Shown here piece by piece: positions 1-8,127 of a stretch of 31,617 nt of DNA (the first letter of the stretch is position 1; the number at the start of each line of letters is the position of its first letter). Location: assembly GCA_014239035.1 (NCBI GenBank), contig JAAZZY010000002.1, positions 9,292 through 40,908 of the forward strand, read 5' to 3'. The translations under genes were made by a program, and so were the position numbers. This stretch comes from Chlamydiia bacterium (GTDB taxonomy: Bacteria; Chlamydiota; Chlamydiia; Chlamydiales; JAAZZY01). The notes beneath the pieces are model-generated. The model did no database searches. It was not told the origin of the DNA and was given only the letters and a program-made list of their open reading frames with translations.

Positions 1-40
1 AATTCTTTTTTTATCTGGCTTAATTCCTTTTACACAATAC

Positions 41-1078
41 ATGCTAAATGTTTTAGCTGAGTCACCCAATGATCCATCTGTACTCAATTTCTTGGTCAAC
101 GGTAATGTGGCGCAGATTCCCACGCTTAAAACAGGGCTTACGATTTTCAAACAGCTCAATAGTATTGTACAGTCGAAAATGGACGATATTAATGAGCAAT
201 ATGAGGCACTCTCAAGCGAAGTTATAGATACTGAATTTAAGCACCTTCTTCAAAACGTAAAGCAATTTTCTAAAGAAGATTCTTCTCAATATGGCTCCAG
301 CTGTGGGCTCATGGCGCTAAAAGTAATTGAATTCTTCTCAAAATATATTGATAGAGCTCACCTGACTGATTTTGAAGCTTTAAAAGGTTTAGAGACGCTT
401 AAGACTAGCAACGTTGAGGCTCTTGCCACATTTGACAAAGGAGCAGGGACTCTTTTAGGGGAGATTAAAAAGGACTTAAGGAAAGGGGAACATAAACTCT
501 ATTACTGTATCTTAGATAATGCTCTTTTCAAGGATGTTGGTGGCTGGCAACACCCTCACTATCAAGGGCATCCTTTTGTCATTGAAAAAACAAAAGCCGA
601 TCAATTTAGAATCTACCAAAGCTATGACTCTCAGTATTCTTTGAAATCGCACCTAGCAAGCGAACTTGCAGAGTATCCAGAGGCCCTTAGAAGCTACGGT
701 GAATTCTATCCCTTCATGAAAGGCTTGCAGCAGCTTGAACTTGCGACACAATGGGATGCTAGCGTAAATGATGTCTATAAGAGGTGTTTTGGAGTCGATC
801 ACAAAACTTTCGTGGGAGAAAAGCTCAAGAGTGATTTTTTCTCAATGCGCTTTAAATCTTTAGTTGTGCACGAAGATGAGGTCAAAGCAGAACAAGATGC
901 TCCAATAGTAGAAAAAGGCCCTACCATACTAGATCAAATTAATGACCTAAGAAGAAATTTTGCTCCATATGAAAAAAATATTAAAGTTGGTGCAGCAATT
1001 GGAAGTAGTGTGACAGCTCTTGCTCTTGGATCTATCTTTGTTGTAACTCAAACACTTTCAAAAGTCGGGATTATTTAG
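41..1078 (+). CDS. Putative papain-like cysteine peptidase with C-terminal membrane anchor
   Basis: I do not recognise the family by name. The 345-residue product has the arrangement of a papain-like thiol peptidase: a Cys in a YGSSCGLM context at residue 88, a His in QGHPFVIEK at 177, and a Gln or Asp in IYQSYDSQYS at 193-196. The order Cys, His, Gln/Asp is that of clan CA enzymes. Residues about 316-336 form one hydrophobic segment almost at the C-terminus, so the protein is probably tail-anchored with the catalytic part facing the cytosol (or the host cytosol, if secreted). No signal peptide is seen. The reading frame is open upstream of this ATG to the window edge, so the true start may lie outside and the gene may be partial. 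Its 3' end overlaps the convergent neighbour by 8 bp. An effector role is inference only; catalysis is unproven. Confidence 0.6.
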   Translation: MLNVLAESPNDPSVLNFLVNGNVAQIPTLKTGLTIFKQLNSIVQSKMDDINEQYEALSSEVIDTEFKHLLQNVKQFSKEDSSQYGSSCGLMALKVIEFFSKYIDRAHLTDFEALKGLETLKTSNVEALATFDKGAGTLLGEIKKDLRKGEHKLYYCILDNALFKDVGGWQHPHYQGHPFVIEKTKADQFRIYQSYDSQYSLKSHLASELAEYPEALRSYGEFYPFMKGLQQLELATQWDASVNDVYKRCFGVDHKTFVGEKLKSDFFSMRFKSLVVHEDEVKAEQDAPIVEKGPTILDQINDLRRNFAPYEKNIKVGAAIGSSVTALALGSIFVVTQTLSKVGII

Positions 1079-2735
1079 GTTCAAGTTTCAAATATTTTTC
1101 AATAAAAGAGAGTAAAAACGCATATCTTTTTTGCTCGCTGATCTCTAGATTTTTTTCTTGTTCCACTTCGATAAATAAATCAGAAAGTATCACGAGCATT
1201 TTTTTGTATGCTATTTCACCCTCTAGCTCATCTTTTTCTAAAATGCCCTTATCACTTTTTTCTAGTATTTGATTTAAAAGGTACTTGCATTTTTCTAAAC
1301 TCTCAAAAGTCTCTTTAAGCTCCAAATCTATTTCTTCTTTGGAAATAGGGTCATTCTCTTGAGTGATGATCGCTTGAAAAACAGTAGAGTATAGATCTCG
1401 ATTAATTTTTAGATGCTCTTGGGATATCTGTAGAAGAGGAGTACTTTCAAAGCCGTCAATGTTCAGCCCAGTAAGCGTTGCGTTTAAATAGGTGCGATCA
1501 GGGTGTGTTTTTGCAAACTCTGCCATCCATTTAGCCTCTTCTGACCATTTCCAAAGTGTGTAGACTTCTTTGCCTTGGATATTTTTTTGAAAGACTCCTC
1601 GATGAATTGAATAATCTTTAGAATCTATTTGGCCTTTCTGTGGAAGGCTTTGGTTTAAAACAACAGATTTCGAATAGGCGTTTTTATTGTCATAGGCAAG
1701 GTCACACCCCACTAAAATAATAGGGTCGCAGCCAAAAAAGTGTGCAAGCTGTAGTGAGAAGTTAACCACATTGAGCCCTTCTTGTAGCTTAGGAGCTCTT
1801 AGCTTCAACTTTTCTTCTATATGGGAGATGAGAGGGTATCCAATGGCATGAGGAGTGTAGAGGCGTGTCCCATGAGCTTTATCTAATGCGTCGCTATTAA
1901 CGCGCATGCGGTATAGGAAAGGAGCGTTAAAGAAGTTGTTTTGAGAATAGGTCTCATGGTGCATTTGATATGGGTCGATCCCCAAAGTAAAATGAGGCTC
2001 AATATTTTCACTATTTAAAACGCTTAATGCTCTACCACCAGCAAAAATTAAGGCTTTTGAAGTTAATTTTTTGAGTAGGGGAGCATCACGGTTAATCGAG
2101 GGGCCCGCTCCACAGATAATAGCTGGATGGTTTAGAAATTGATTTTTCAGTTTGTGAGAAAAAAAACAGTCTTGGAGGGAGTAGAGATTTTTAAAAGCAT
2201 TTTGATAAAACAAGGGGCTCGTAAATAAGTACTCAGTAAAGAGCGAGTTTTGGTTTAAACAAAGTGTTGTGAGTTTATTTTTAAACTCATTAAATGAATT
2301 TTCATGCTGGTTACCTGAAAGTATTTCAAAAGGCATCCCCAAAAAGGATTTCATTTTTTTTTGATTTTGCTCCCAAAAGTTAGGGGCCTTGAGATAAAAC
2401 AGCTCCACTTGACACTTCTTTATTAAAGAATATCCCGCTTTAAGGCAAAGCAGGCGCTTTAAAGAAGAGAGATCTTCTTCAAAAAAAAGAACTTTTCTAG
2501 AAGAATCACCATTGAGCCATTCTTCAATTTGGTTTAGTTCTTTTGGATTTACTTCATAGATAAAGCAAACCTTAACTTTCTCTTTAGCAAGTAAGTTAAA
2601 GTTGGATTTTTTTTCAGATGTAAAATCTAAATCAAGAGTGTTTAACTCTTTTGGAGCAAACTGAAGAAGTGCTTTTAATAAAGGAGCCTTTTTTTTCAGG
2701 ATCTCAATACTTTTGAGGTAGATAGAATTATCCAT
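1071..2735 (-). CDS. MAF/DUF115 family protein (6-hydroxymethylpterin pyrophosphokinase MptE-like / motility accessory factor)
   Basis: The protein belongs to the DUF115/MAF_flag10 superfamily. This is indicated by the glycine-rich motif ICGAGPSINRD at about residues 208-218, AGGRALSVL after it, GIDPY, and the second conserved motif VGCDLAYDNKNAYS at about 342-355. In other bacteria, members transfer nonulosonic acid sugars to flagellin; archaeal relatives act in pterin synthesis. No flagellar gene is visible here, so the acceptor is unknown. It is a divergent paralogue of the MAF gene upstream (3621-5525): the stretch around TLWKWSEEAKWM aligns without gaps to that gene. It appears to be the last gene of a minus-strand block. 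I prefer the ATG at 2735 (8 bp overlap with the MORN gene); a GTG at 2747 adds four residues. Neither has a clear Shine-Dalgarno. Family assignment is good, function unknown. Confidence 0.8.
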   Translation of the reverse strand: MDNSIYLKSIEILKKKAPLLKALLQFAPKELNTLDLDFTSEKKSNFNLLAKEKVKVCFIYEVNPKELNQIEEWLNGDSSRKVLFFEEDLSSLKRLLCLKAGYSLIKKCQVELFYLKAPNFWEQNQKKMKSFLGMPFEILSGNQHENSFNEFKNKLTTLCLNQNSLFTEYLFTSPLFYQNAFKNLYSLQDCFFSHKLKNQFLNHPAIICGAGPSINRDAPLLKKLTSKALIFAGGRALSVLNSENIEPHFTLGIDPYQMHHETYSQNNFFNAPFLYRMRVNSDALDKAHGTRLYTPHAIGYPLISHIEEKLKLRAPKLQEGLNVVNFSLQLAHFFGCDPIILVGCDLAYDNKNAYSKSVVLNQSLPQKGQIDSKDYSIHRGVFQKNIQGKEVYTLWKWSEEAKWMAEFAKTHPDRTYLNATLTGLNIDGFESTPLLQISQEHLKINRDLYSTVFQAIITQENDPISKEEIDLELKETFESLEKCKYLLNQILEKSDKGILEKDELEGEIAYKKMLVILSDLFIEVEQEKNLEISEQKRYAFLLSFIEKYLKLEPK

Positions 2736-3627
2736 TTTTAAAATCACAGAAAACTATTTCTTTGCCGTCCCATTTGGCCTTCATCTCAGAAATAACTTTT
2801 TCACTTTTATCATAAACATAGTGCGTATAAGAATGATCTTTGGGATTATAGACAGACTTATTGAGTAGCTTCCCATCAGCAGTCCAAGCCTTCTCGTCAT
2901 AGAGCTTTGGAGGGATGTGATAAAAATATTCCAAGGCCAATTGGCCATTTGAATGCCATCTTCGATAAGTTTTAGTGCGAAGGTGCTCTTTGTAGTAAGA
3001 CTCTTCTATCAAAAGCCCAGATTTATTCCAGAATCGATCTCTTCCCATCTTTTTGCCATCTGAAAACTCAATTTCTCTTTTCAACTGACGATTGGGATAG
3101 TAGAGCTTAGTGAGCCCTGTTTGCAAATCCTTGCAAAAATGCATAAGCGTTTTGATAGTGCCATCTTCATAAAAGTATTCTTGTTTACCCTCTCGAAGTC
3201 CCAAATTATAGCGTTGAACACAATAGGGTTTCCCACTTAAGTAATATTGCTTAAATTTGCCCTGCTTTTGTCCATCAATATACCAAGACTTAGAGACTAG
3301 CTGGCCTTCTTGAGAGTAAAAAGAAGAGGGGCCATGCAAAAGGCCATTTTTATAATAAACCTCTGATTTGATCGAGCCATCAGGGTAGTAAAGGTGCCAT
3401 TGGCCATGATGTTGACCGCTTAATTCAACATGGGCCTGGCTAATATGTCCAATGGGGTTTTTTGAAAGTTTAAGTTCAAAGCCAGCTTCATTAAATGCTG
3501 CATTCTCTATAAAAGCAGTAGGCAATTTAGGCGTTGAGGCATCGACTGACATATTTATACCAAGCTCTGAGTCAATAATCGTTATTTTCTCATGGTCAAA
3601 CTGATAAATTTCTTTTTTTTCTACCAC
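2728..3627 (-). CDS. MORN-variant repeat protein (YwqK-like)
   Basis: A 299-residue protein whose central part, about residues 70-270, is built of seven or eight degenerate repeats of roughly 22-24 residues. Each has the pattern of a G-aromatic turn such as YYPDGSIKSEVYYKNGLLHG or YYEDGTIK. This is the MORN_2/YwqK type of repeat found in large families in chlamydiae and Bacteroidota. Such repeats form extended beta-hairpin ladders, probably for protein or ligand binding; no catalytic residues are expected. No signal peptide or membrane segment is seen. The GTG start at 3627 is supported by AGAGG about 8 bases upstream and overlaps the preceding ORF by 7 bp. The gene also overlaps the downstream MAF paralogue, so the three are likely co-transcribed and translationally coupled. 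A scaffold or partner for the MAF proteins is inference from position. Confidence 0.8.
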   Translation of the reverse strand: MVEKKEIYQFDHEKITIIDSELGINMSVDASTPKLPTAFIENAAFNEAGFELKLSKNPIGHISQAHVELSGQHHGQWHLYYPDGSIKSEVYYKNGLLHGPSSFYSQEGQLVSKSWYIDGQKQGKFKQYYLSGKPYCVQRYNLGLREGKQEYFYEDGTIKTLMHFCKDLQTGLTKLYYPNRQLKREIEFSDGKKMGRDRFWNKSGLLIEESYYKEHLRTKTYRRWHSNGQLALEYFYHIPPKLYDEKAWTADGKLLNKSVYNPKDHSYTHYVYDKSEKVISEMKAKWDGKEIVFCDFKNG

Positions 3628-4208
3628 GGGTCGACCTCTATTTGCTCAAGAGTGTGTTTTAAGGTTGTGCGCAGCTCGTCGCAATTATATCTGTATTCTC
3701 TAAAGCGTGAGATCATATCAACTAAACTGATTTCTTGTGAAAGAGTTTTAGGGGCATCGATAGATAGTTGCCTGTTTAGGAATTTGTTCTTGAGTTTAGA
3801 AATATCAACCACCTGATGATAACGTTTGAGCAAATACTGATAGCCAATCTCGTGGCTTATTTTTTCCATACCCTCAATTAAGAACTCTGTTCTTAGCTCC
3901 TCAAGTTTACCGCTCTTGTTTTCTTTATACAATGCTTTGAGGTGCTTAAGTGTCCCTCTATAATGCTTTGAACACCTATTGAGACTTTTTTGAAGCTCTT
4001 TGAGTTTGGAGAGAGCCTCTTTTTGAGTTTTTTTATCCTGAATACGCATTGAAAGCAGGCTACTATGGAGCATTTCCTCAATAGGATAAGTTTTTTTCAA
4101 AAACCAATCTTTAACTTCTTTTAGAGGAAGGTTTGAAATGCCTGGAAAGCCTATTCCACCTTCTGTGGAGTTTATAAAATTGATGTAAGGGGTTTTGCGT
4201 GATTGCAT
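3621..4208 (-). CDS. C-terminal fragment of an interrupted MAF/DUF115 gene
   Basis: This 195-residue ORF is the continuation of the upstream ORF at 4224-5525. The two are in the same frame and separated only by one TAA plus five sense codons (SEIIT). The first residues, with INFINSTEGGIGFPG, match the conserved [IL]NATEGG-type segment that normally lies inside MAF proteins, and the paralogue at 1071-2735 has LNATLTGLNIDG at the exactly corresponding distance. The rest is helical and charged, with heptad-like stretches (about residues 55-110) typical of the MAF C-terminal region. If made at all as a separate protein it would have to reinitiate at the ATG at 4208, which lacks a convincing ribosome site. 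It may be a pseudogene remnant, a read-through product, or the effect of one sequence error. It overlaps the MORN gene by 7 bp. Confidence 0.65.
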   Translation of the reverse strand: MQSRKTPYINFINSTEGGIGFPGISNLPLKEVKDWFLKKTYPIEEMLHSSLLSMRIQDKKTQKEALSKLKELQKSLNRCSKHYRGTLKHLKALYKENKSGKLEELRTEFLIEGMEKISHEIGYQYLLKRYHQVVDISKLKNKFLNRQLSIDAPKTLSQEISLVDMISRFREYRYNCDELRTTLKHTLEQIEVDPW

Positions 4209-4223
4209 TGTAATAATCTCAGA

Positions 4224-5525
4224 TTAGATAGTCCATCCATAGCGAGTTTTAATGGGGTTACCGTCTATATCAATAGACTCCATATCTTCGTTAAATGCAA
4301 ATTCTGAAGAGCTCTCATCAAGGTCCTCTTCATCTTTCAAGGCTTCTTTAGTTATTCCTTTCATATAGCTTTGATTGTTGGTGTAGGCCAAATCCACACC
4401 CACATAGATAATGGGACTGCATCCTAAAAGCTGCGCAAAAAAAGTGTTAGAGGAAGTGACGCTAATTAATTCTTCATTTTGAACACCATGAAAACCTAGA
4501 GATTCTTCTATCCAGTTTACGACGGGGGTTGCAGTGGATCCTTTTAGGTAAATTTGAGGCCCATGGATCCGTCGAGATACCTCTAAAAATGTGCGTGCAC
4601 AAGAAATAGTGGGCAGTTCAAAAGCTGAATTGGTCATAAAGCGATCATAAACTCTTCGATAGGGGTCAAAGTAGTTGCCCATATGCGGGATGATGCCTTG
4701 CGAGGTCAGTCCAGAAATTGCTGAACTTCCAGCTAAAATGAGAGCGTGATTGGATAGAGTTTTTAAAACGTCGATGTTTTTTTGCAATGAAGGTCCGGCC
4801 CCCACAATGATGCAAGGGACACCTTTTAAGAGGTCTACACACATCGATCCGTTATAAAAACCATCTAGGTTTGGAGCTAGACCGGTAAAATTTCTAAAAG
4901 AACTATTTTTAGCGTGCTGACCTTCTTTGAGCAAAGTCGAAACAGAATCATGTGCCTTAGGAAGTTCGCTTTGTATACAAGCGGTGATGCGAGGATACCT
5001 TTTGCAGTAAATAGGAGAAGTAATAACCTTTGCTTTATATTGAGAAAATTCAGCACTCAAGTGCTGGATGAGTTGCTTTAAGCTGCCTTTACTCTTAAAA
5101 TTAAAAAAGTGGACTCTAGGGTGGTTGAGAATCCTCCGGCCTAAATCTGTTTGAAAAAGGTGAAAAATCACAGATAAATTGGGCTCTACATATACAAGAT
5201 GAAGCTTAGGCTTCATTTTAAGCCATTTTCGAAATGTAAAAAATGAATACCCAAGGCCAGCCCCAAAAACATAAAGGACCTGGCAGTTGGGTTTTAATTC
5301 AGCGAGCCATTCTGAGCATTCATGCACCGCGCCTGATTGTTTATGTAGGGTGTAGGGATTAAATTTTTTTTTATGAAGGAGGTTCAGCTCCTTTTTATCG
5401 GTATTGCAAAACTCAAAATCTTTGACTAAATCGTTTTTGTCTGACTTGATCAAATCTCGAGCAAGGCTGGGATTTGTATGGGCAAGGCGCGTTAAATTTT
5501 CTTTAAGAGTTTCTAATCTAGACAT
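4224..5525 (-). CDS. MAF/DUF115 family protein, N-terminal and central domains (interrupted by in-frame stop)
   Basis: Residues about 80-130 form a Rossmann-like MAF N-terminal domain: VLYVFGAGLGYSFF followed by LHLVYVEPNLSVI, which resembles a nucleotide- or SAM-type fold. The DUF115 core follows with IIVGAGPSLQKNID at about 239-252, LAGSSAISGL at 265-273 and YVGVDLAYTNNQSY at 374-387. The ORF then ends abruptly after KTRYGWTI with TAA, while homology resumes in the same frame six codons later (see the adjacent fragment). A restored product would be about 634 residues, a usual size for MAF proteins. The stop is preceded by intact, well-conserved sequence, which suggests a recent CAA- or GAA-type to TAA change. 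The ATG at 5525 is the first gene of the minus-strand block and faces yceD across a 159 bp divergent region. The activity inferred from the family is glycosyl transfer; substrate unknown. Confidence 0.8.
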   Translation of the reverse strand: MSRLETLKENLTRLAHTNPSLARDLIKSDKNDLVKDFEFCNTDKKELNLLHKKKFNPYTLHKQSGAVHECSEWLAELKPNCQVLYVFGAGLGYSFFTFRKWLKMKPKLHLVYVEPNLSVIFHLFQTDLGRRILNHPRVHFFNFKSKGSLKQLIQHLSAEFSQYKAKVITSPIYCKRYPRITACIQSELPKAHDSVSTLLKEGQHAKNSSFRNFTGLAPNLDGFYNGSMCVDLLKGVPCIIVGAGPSLQKNIDVLKTLSNHALILAGSSAISGLTSQGIIPHMGNYFDPYRRVYDRFMTNSAFELPTISCARTFLEVSRRIHGPQIYLKGSTATPVVNWIEESLGFHGVQNEELISVTSSNTFFAQLLGCSPIIYVGVDLAYTNNQSYMKGITKEALKDEEDLDESSSEFAFNEDMESIDIDGNPIKTRYGWTI

Positions 5526-5650
5526 TTGGGGTAAAATTTAAAATTTTTATTAATAATCTATAGTGTAAAGAATTTAAGAAATAATTCAAGTGATTTTATC
5601 CCTTTTTATTAGCCTTTAATTGGTTTGTAAAATATAATAATACCTTTTTG

Positions 5651-5679
5651 TTGAAAGTTGTACTTATAACGTATATAAT
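5651..5679 (+). promoter_or_regulatory. Sigma-70/sigma-66-type promoter of the yceD-rpmF-plsX operon
   Basis: TTGAAA at 5651-5656 and TATAAT at 5674-5679 are separated by exactly 17 bases, a near-consensus housekeeping promoter. Expected transcription start is about 5685-5688, at or next to the GTG proposed as the yceD start, so the message could be almost leaderless. Confidence 0.65.
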
Positions 5680-5684
5680 TTACT

Positions 5685-6113
5685 GTGTTAGATCAAGATT
5701 TTATTATTAATACTGACCGTTTAAGAAATAGCAAAGAGCTTAAAGTTAGGGTCGATCTCAAAATACCAAGCAATTTTTTGGAAGTAGAGGACTCAGAACT
5801 AAGCTTTAGGCAGATGGTGGAATTACAGGGTGAAATCTACATTGTAGATGATCAATTGATCCTGCACTTTGACGTTTTAGCAACTGTGATTTCTGAATGC
5901 AGCATTTGCAATCGCAATGCTGATACAGAGATCAAAATTAAGAATTTTTATCACGTTGAAGATCTTACAAAGATCAAGGCGCCGTACTTTGATTTTAGTT
6001 CGGTTCTTCGTGAAGAAGTCCTACTGGAAGCTCCTCAATTTGCAGAATGCAATCAAGGAAGCTGTCCGGATAGAGAGTTAATTAAACCATACCTAGTAGA
6101 ACGAAAACAATAA
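5685..6113 (+). CDS. yceD: YceD/DUF177 family protein upstream of rpmF
   Basis: A 142-residue DUF177 (YceD) protein. The family sits directly upstream of rpmF and plsX in most bacteria and is linked to 23S rRNA accumulation and ribosome assembly; its biochemical role is not settled. Two Cys pairs are visible: ECSICN (C72, C75), and C122 and C127 in ECNQGSC, arranged as in the zinc-binding members. The acidic segment FLEVEDSELSF and REEVLLEAPQF also match the family pattern. The start is odd. The only in-frame initiation codon near the N-terminus is the GTG at 5685, a stop (TAA, 5676-5678) lies just upstream, and the promoter places the transcript 5' end at about the same base. A leaderless message or an unusual start codon is therefore implied. 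It ends 13 bases before rpmF. Confidence 0.8.
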   Translation: MLDQDFIINTDRLRNSKELKVRVDLKIPSNFLEVEDSELSFRQMVELQGEIYIVDDQLILHFDVLATVISECSICNRNADTEIKIKNFYHVEDLTKIKAPYFDFSSVLREEVLLEAPQFAECNQGSCPDRELIKPYLVERKQ

Positions 6114-6126
6114 CTGGAGAACACAC

Positions 6127-6309
6127 ATGGCTGTACCTCGTAACCGCTCATCTCATGCTCGCAAGGGATCTCGAAGAGCCCACCACCATAAAAAGACAAT
6201 TAACTTTGTTTCATGCTCAAACTGTGGAACACTAACTATTTCACATCGCATCTGCCTCGGATGTGGCTCATACAATGGCCGTCAAGTTCTGAAAGTAGAA
6301 GCAGAGTAA
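6127..6309 (+). CDS. rpmF: 50S ribosomal protein L32
   Basis: A 60-residue L32 protein of the large ribosomal subunit. It begins with the typical MAVPRNRSSHARKGSRRAHH basic stretch and carries a four-Cys zinc ribbon: C30 and C33 in CSNCG, C43 and C46 in CLGCG. It is the zinc-binding (C+) form. The ATG at 6127 is preceded by GGAG with suitable spacing. It is sandwiched between yceD and plsX, the standard arrangement linking ribosome and phospholipid synthesis, with only 4 bases to plsX. Confidence 0.96.
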   Translation: MAVPRNRSSHARKGSRRAHHHKKTINFVSCSNCGTLTISHRICLGCGSYNGRQVLKVEAE

Positions 6310-6313
6310 AACT

Positions 6314-7348
6314 ATGCTGCATCTTGTTGTTGATATAATGGGAAGTGACTCGGAGCCCCTTGATTTATTTCAGGGTGTTATCGCAGCTGCAGATCAATTT
6401 GGCAGTGATTGTCGTTTCACAGTTTTAGCAACAAAACCAGTAATAGAAGATTGCATAAAGCAGTATAGGAGTCTCTCCTCTTCAATTGGCTTTCAAGAGG
6501 CCGAAGAAGAAGTGCTTATGGAAGACTCTCCGCTATTTGTTGTCAGAAGAAAGCGTAAATCTACTATGGCAGTTGGCGTTGGTATGATCAAGAAAAAGGC
6601 TTGTGATGGCCTCATCACAGCTGGTAACACAGGGGCTATTACAGCATTTGCAGCTCTAGAACTTAATAAATTGCCGACCATTAATAGACCTGCACTACTT
6701 GCGACTCTCCCTACTGAAAAAGGAAAAGTGGCTATCTTAGATGTCGGAGCAAATGTCACCTTCCGCCCGCAGTACCTTATGCAGTTTGCTTTAATGGGGG
6801 CAATCTACCAAAAAGTAGAACAAAATATTTCCAATCCCAGAATTGGACTTTTAAATATCGGTGGAGAAGCTCGTAAGGGTACTCGTACTGTACGTCAGGC
6901 TTATGAATATTTTAATCTTTATGCAGAACGCTTAGAAGAGAAGAACTTTCATTTTGAAGGGAATATTGAAGCAAGGGACGTCTTTGAAGGGAAAGTAGAT
7001 GTGCTTGTTACAGATGGCTTTACTGGGAACGTCTTTCTAAAGACTTGCGAAGGGGTCTCAAGCTTTATCGTAGATCAGGTTAGTAAAAGATTTAAAAATA
7101 TCCCTCTTATCTATCCTAAAAGGCAGCTTCAGCAACTTGAAAAGTATCTTGATTATGCTGAATATCCAGGGGCTATCATGCTCGGTGTAGAAGGAGTCAT
7201 TGTTAAATGTCATGGCTGTTCTTCATCAGTTGCCATCTTTAATGGAATAAAAGGCGCATATCGCTTGGCAAAAAATCAGATTATTGAAAAGATAGGGTCT
7301 CAATTAAAAGAATTTCAAAGAGACTTTACAGAATTAGCAGCCACATGA
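6314..7348 (+). CDS. plsX: Phosphate acyltransferase PlsX
   Basis: PlsX converts acyl-ACP and phosphate to acyl-phosphate, the acyl donor for PlsY in the first step of glycerophospholipid synthesis; it acts at the inner face of the membrane. The 344-residue product has the family hallmarks: an N-terminal VDIMGSDSEP (usually DxMGGDxxP), ITAGNTGAITAFA at about 98-110, ALLATLPTEKG, LDVGANVTFRP, LLNIGGEARKGT, and VTDGFTGNVFLKTCEG at about 232-247. Length is normal. It starts 4 bases after rpmF and ends in an ATGA overlap with the glycosyltransferase gene, so all four genes probably form one operon. Confidence 0.95.
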   Translation: MLHLVVDIMGSDSEPLDLFQGVIAAADQFGSDCRFTVLATKPVIEDCIKQYRSLSSSIGFQEAEEEVLMEDSPLFVVRRKRKSTMAVGVGMIKKKACDGLITAGNTGAITAFAALELNKLPTINRPALLATLPTEKGKVAILDVGANVTFRPQYLMQFALMGAIYQKVEQNISNPRIGLLNIGGEARKGTRTVRQAYEYFNLYAERLEEKNFHFEGNIEARDVFEGKVDVLVTDGFTGNVFLKTCEGVSSFIVDQVSKRFKNIPLIYPKRQLQQLEKYLDYAEYPGAIMLGVEGVIVKCHGCSSSVAIFNGIKGAYRLAKNQIIEKIGSQLKEFQRDFTELAAT

Positions 7349-8127
7349 ATTCACAAAAAATTTCCGCAGTAATTTTAAGTTATAATAATGAAAAAGAAAT
7401 AGGAAGATGTATCGATAGCCTATCTTGGGCTGATGAGATCGTCGTCATAGATTCTTTTAGCAGTGATAATACTGCCAAAATATGCCAAGACAAAGGCGCC
7501 AAAGTCTTTCAGTATGCTTTTACAACTTTTGGAAAGATGCGTAATTTGGGTCTTTCTCACGCAAGCTTTGATTGGATTTTTAGCTTAGATACTGATGAAG
7601 TTGCCACTTCTAAAGTTGTCGACGAAGTTCAAAAGATCAGCTCTAAAGCAGATACTCAAGATATTTATTTTGTACCTCGTCTAAACACTGTTTTTGGGCG
7701 CAAGCTTCTGCACGGAGGATGGTTTCCTGATTATCGCCAGCCTCAATTCTTTAGAAAAAAAGCGATGACCTATAATGAACAAGATGATGTTCATGAGGGC
7801 TTTGAGCTCAAAGGGTCAACAGGCTTTTTAAAAAACCACATAGAGCAGTTTCCCTTTGATGATTTAGATCACTACCTCAAAAAGATGGATCGCTACTCTA
7901 CTCTAATGGCTAAAAGAATGGTTAAAGAAGGAAGAAAATTTCACCCGTCTCAGCTCATTATTCGACCCGCCTTTACTTTCTTTAAACGCTACTTCTTTCG
8001 GGGTGGATTTAGAGATGGCTTCCAGGGATTCTTAATGGCTAAGCTCTATAGCGGGTATACTTTTGAAAAGTATGCAAAGTTTTGGGAGCTCAAATCTCAA
8101 GAATCATCTAAAGATTTCATTAAGTGA
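7345..8127 (+). CDS. Family 2 glycosyltransferase, WaaE/KdtX-like
   Basis: A 260-residue GT-A fold glycosyltransferase. The N-terminus SAVILSYNNEKEIGRCIDSL and ADEIVVIDSFSSDNT (29-43) are the nucleotide-sugar-binding segment. DTDE at 82-85 is the metal-binding DxD, and VHEGFE at about 149-154 provides the likely catalytic acid. The C-terminal part is rich in aromatic and basic residues (FFKRYFFRGGFRDGFQGF), as in the WaaE lipopolysaccharide core glucosyltransferases that lie on the membrane. Role in lipid A-core or other envelope glycan assembly is inferred from this similarity; donor and acceptor cannot be told. It is translationally coupled to plsX by an ATGA overlap, and its last 31 bases overlap the convergent mutY gene. 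Confidence 0.85.
   Translation: MNSQKISAVILSYNNEKEIGRCIDSLSWADEIVVIDSFSSDNTAKICQDKGAKVFQYAFTTFGKMRNLGLSHASFDWIFSLDTDEVATSKVVDEVQKISSKADTQDIYFVPRLNTVFGRKLLHGGWFPDYRQPQFFRKKAMTYNEQDDVHEGFELKGSTGFLKNHIEQFPFDDLDHYLKKMDRYSTLMAKRMVKEGRKFHPSQLIIRPAFTFFKRYFFRGGFRDGFQGFLMAKLYSGYTFEKYAKFWELKSQESSKDFIK

Noticed and set aside
3592..3816. Plus-strand 74-codon ORF within the MAF/MORN block
   Set aside because: It spans the overlap of two supported minus-strand frames and shows no protein-like features.
6493..6759. Minus-strand 88-codon ORF inside plsX
   Set aside because: It is the complement of conserved PlsX motifs; composition (Ser/Ala-rich) is typical of antisense frames.
8097..8127. 31 bp convergent overlap of the glycosyltransferase and mutY as a sign of error
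   Set aside because: Both reading frames are intact and similar tail-to-tail overlaps (8 bp at 1071, 4 bp at 18824) occur in the window, so it fits normal compaction.
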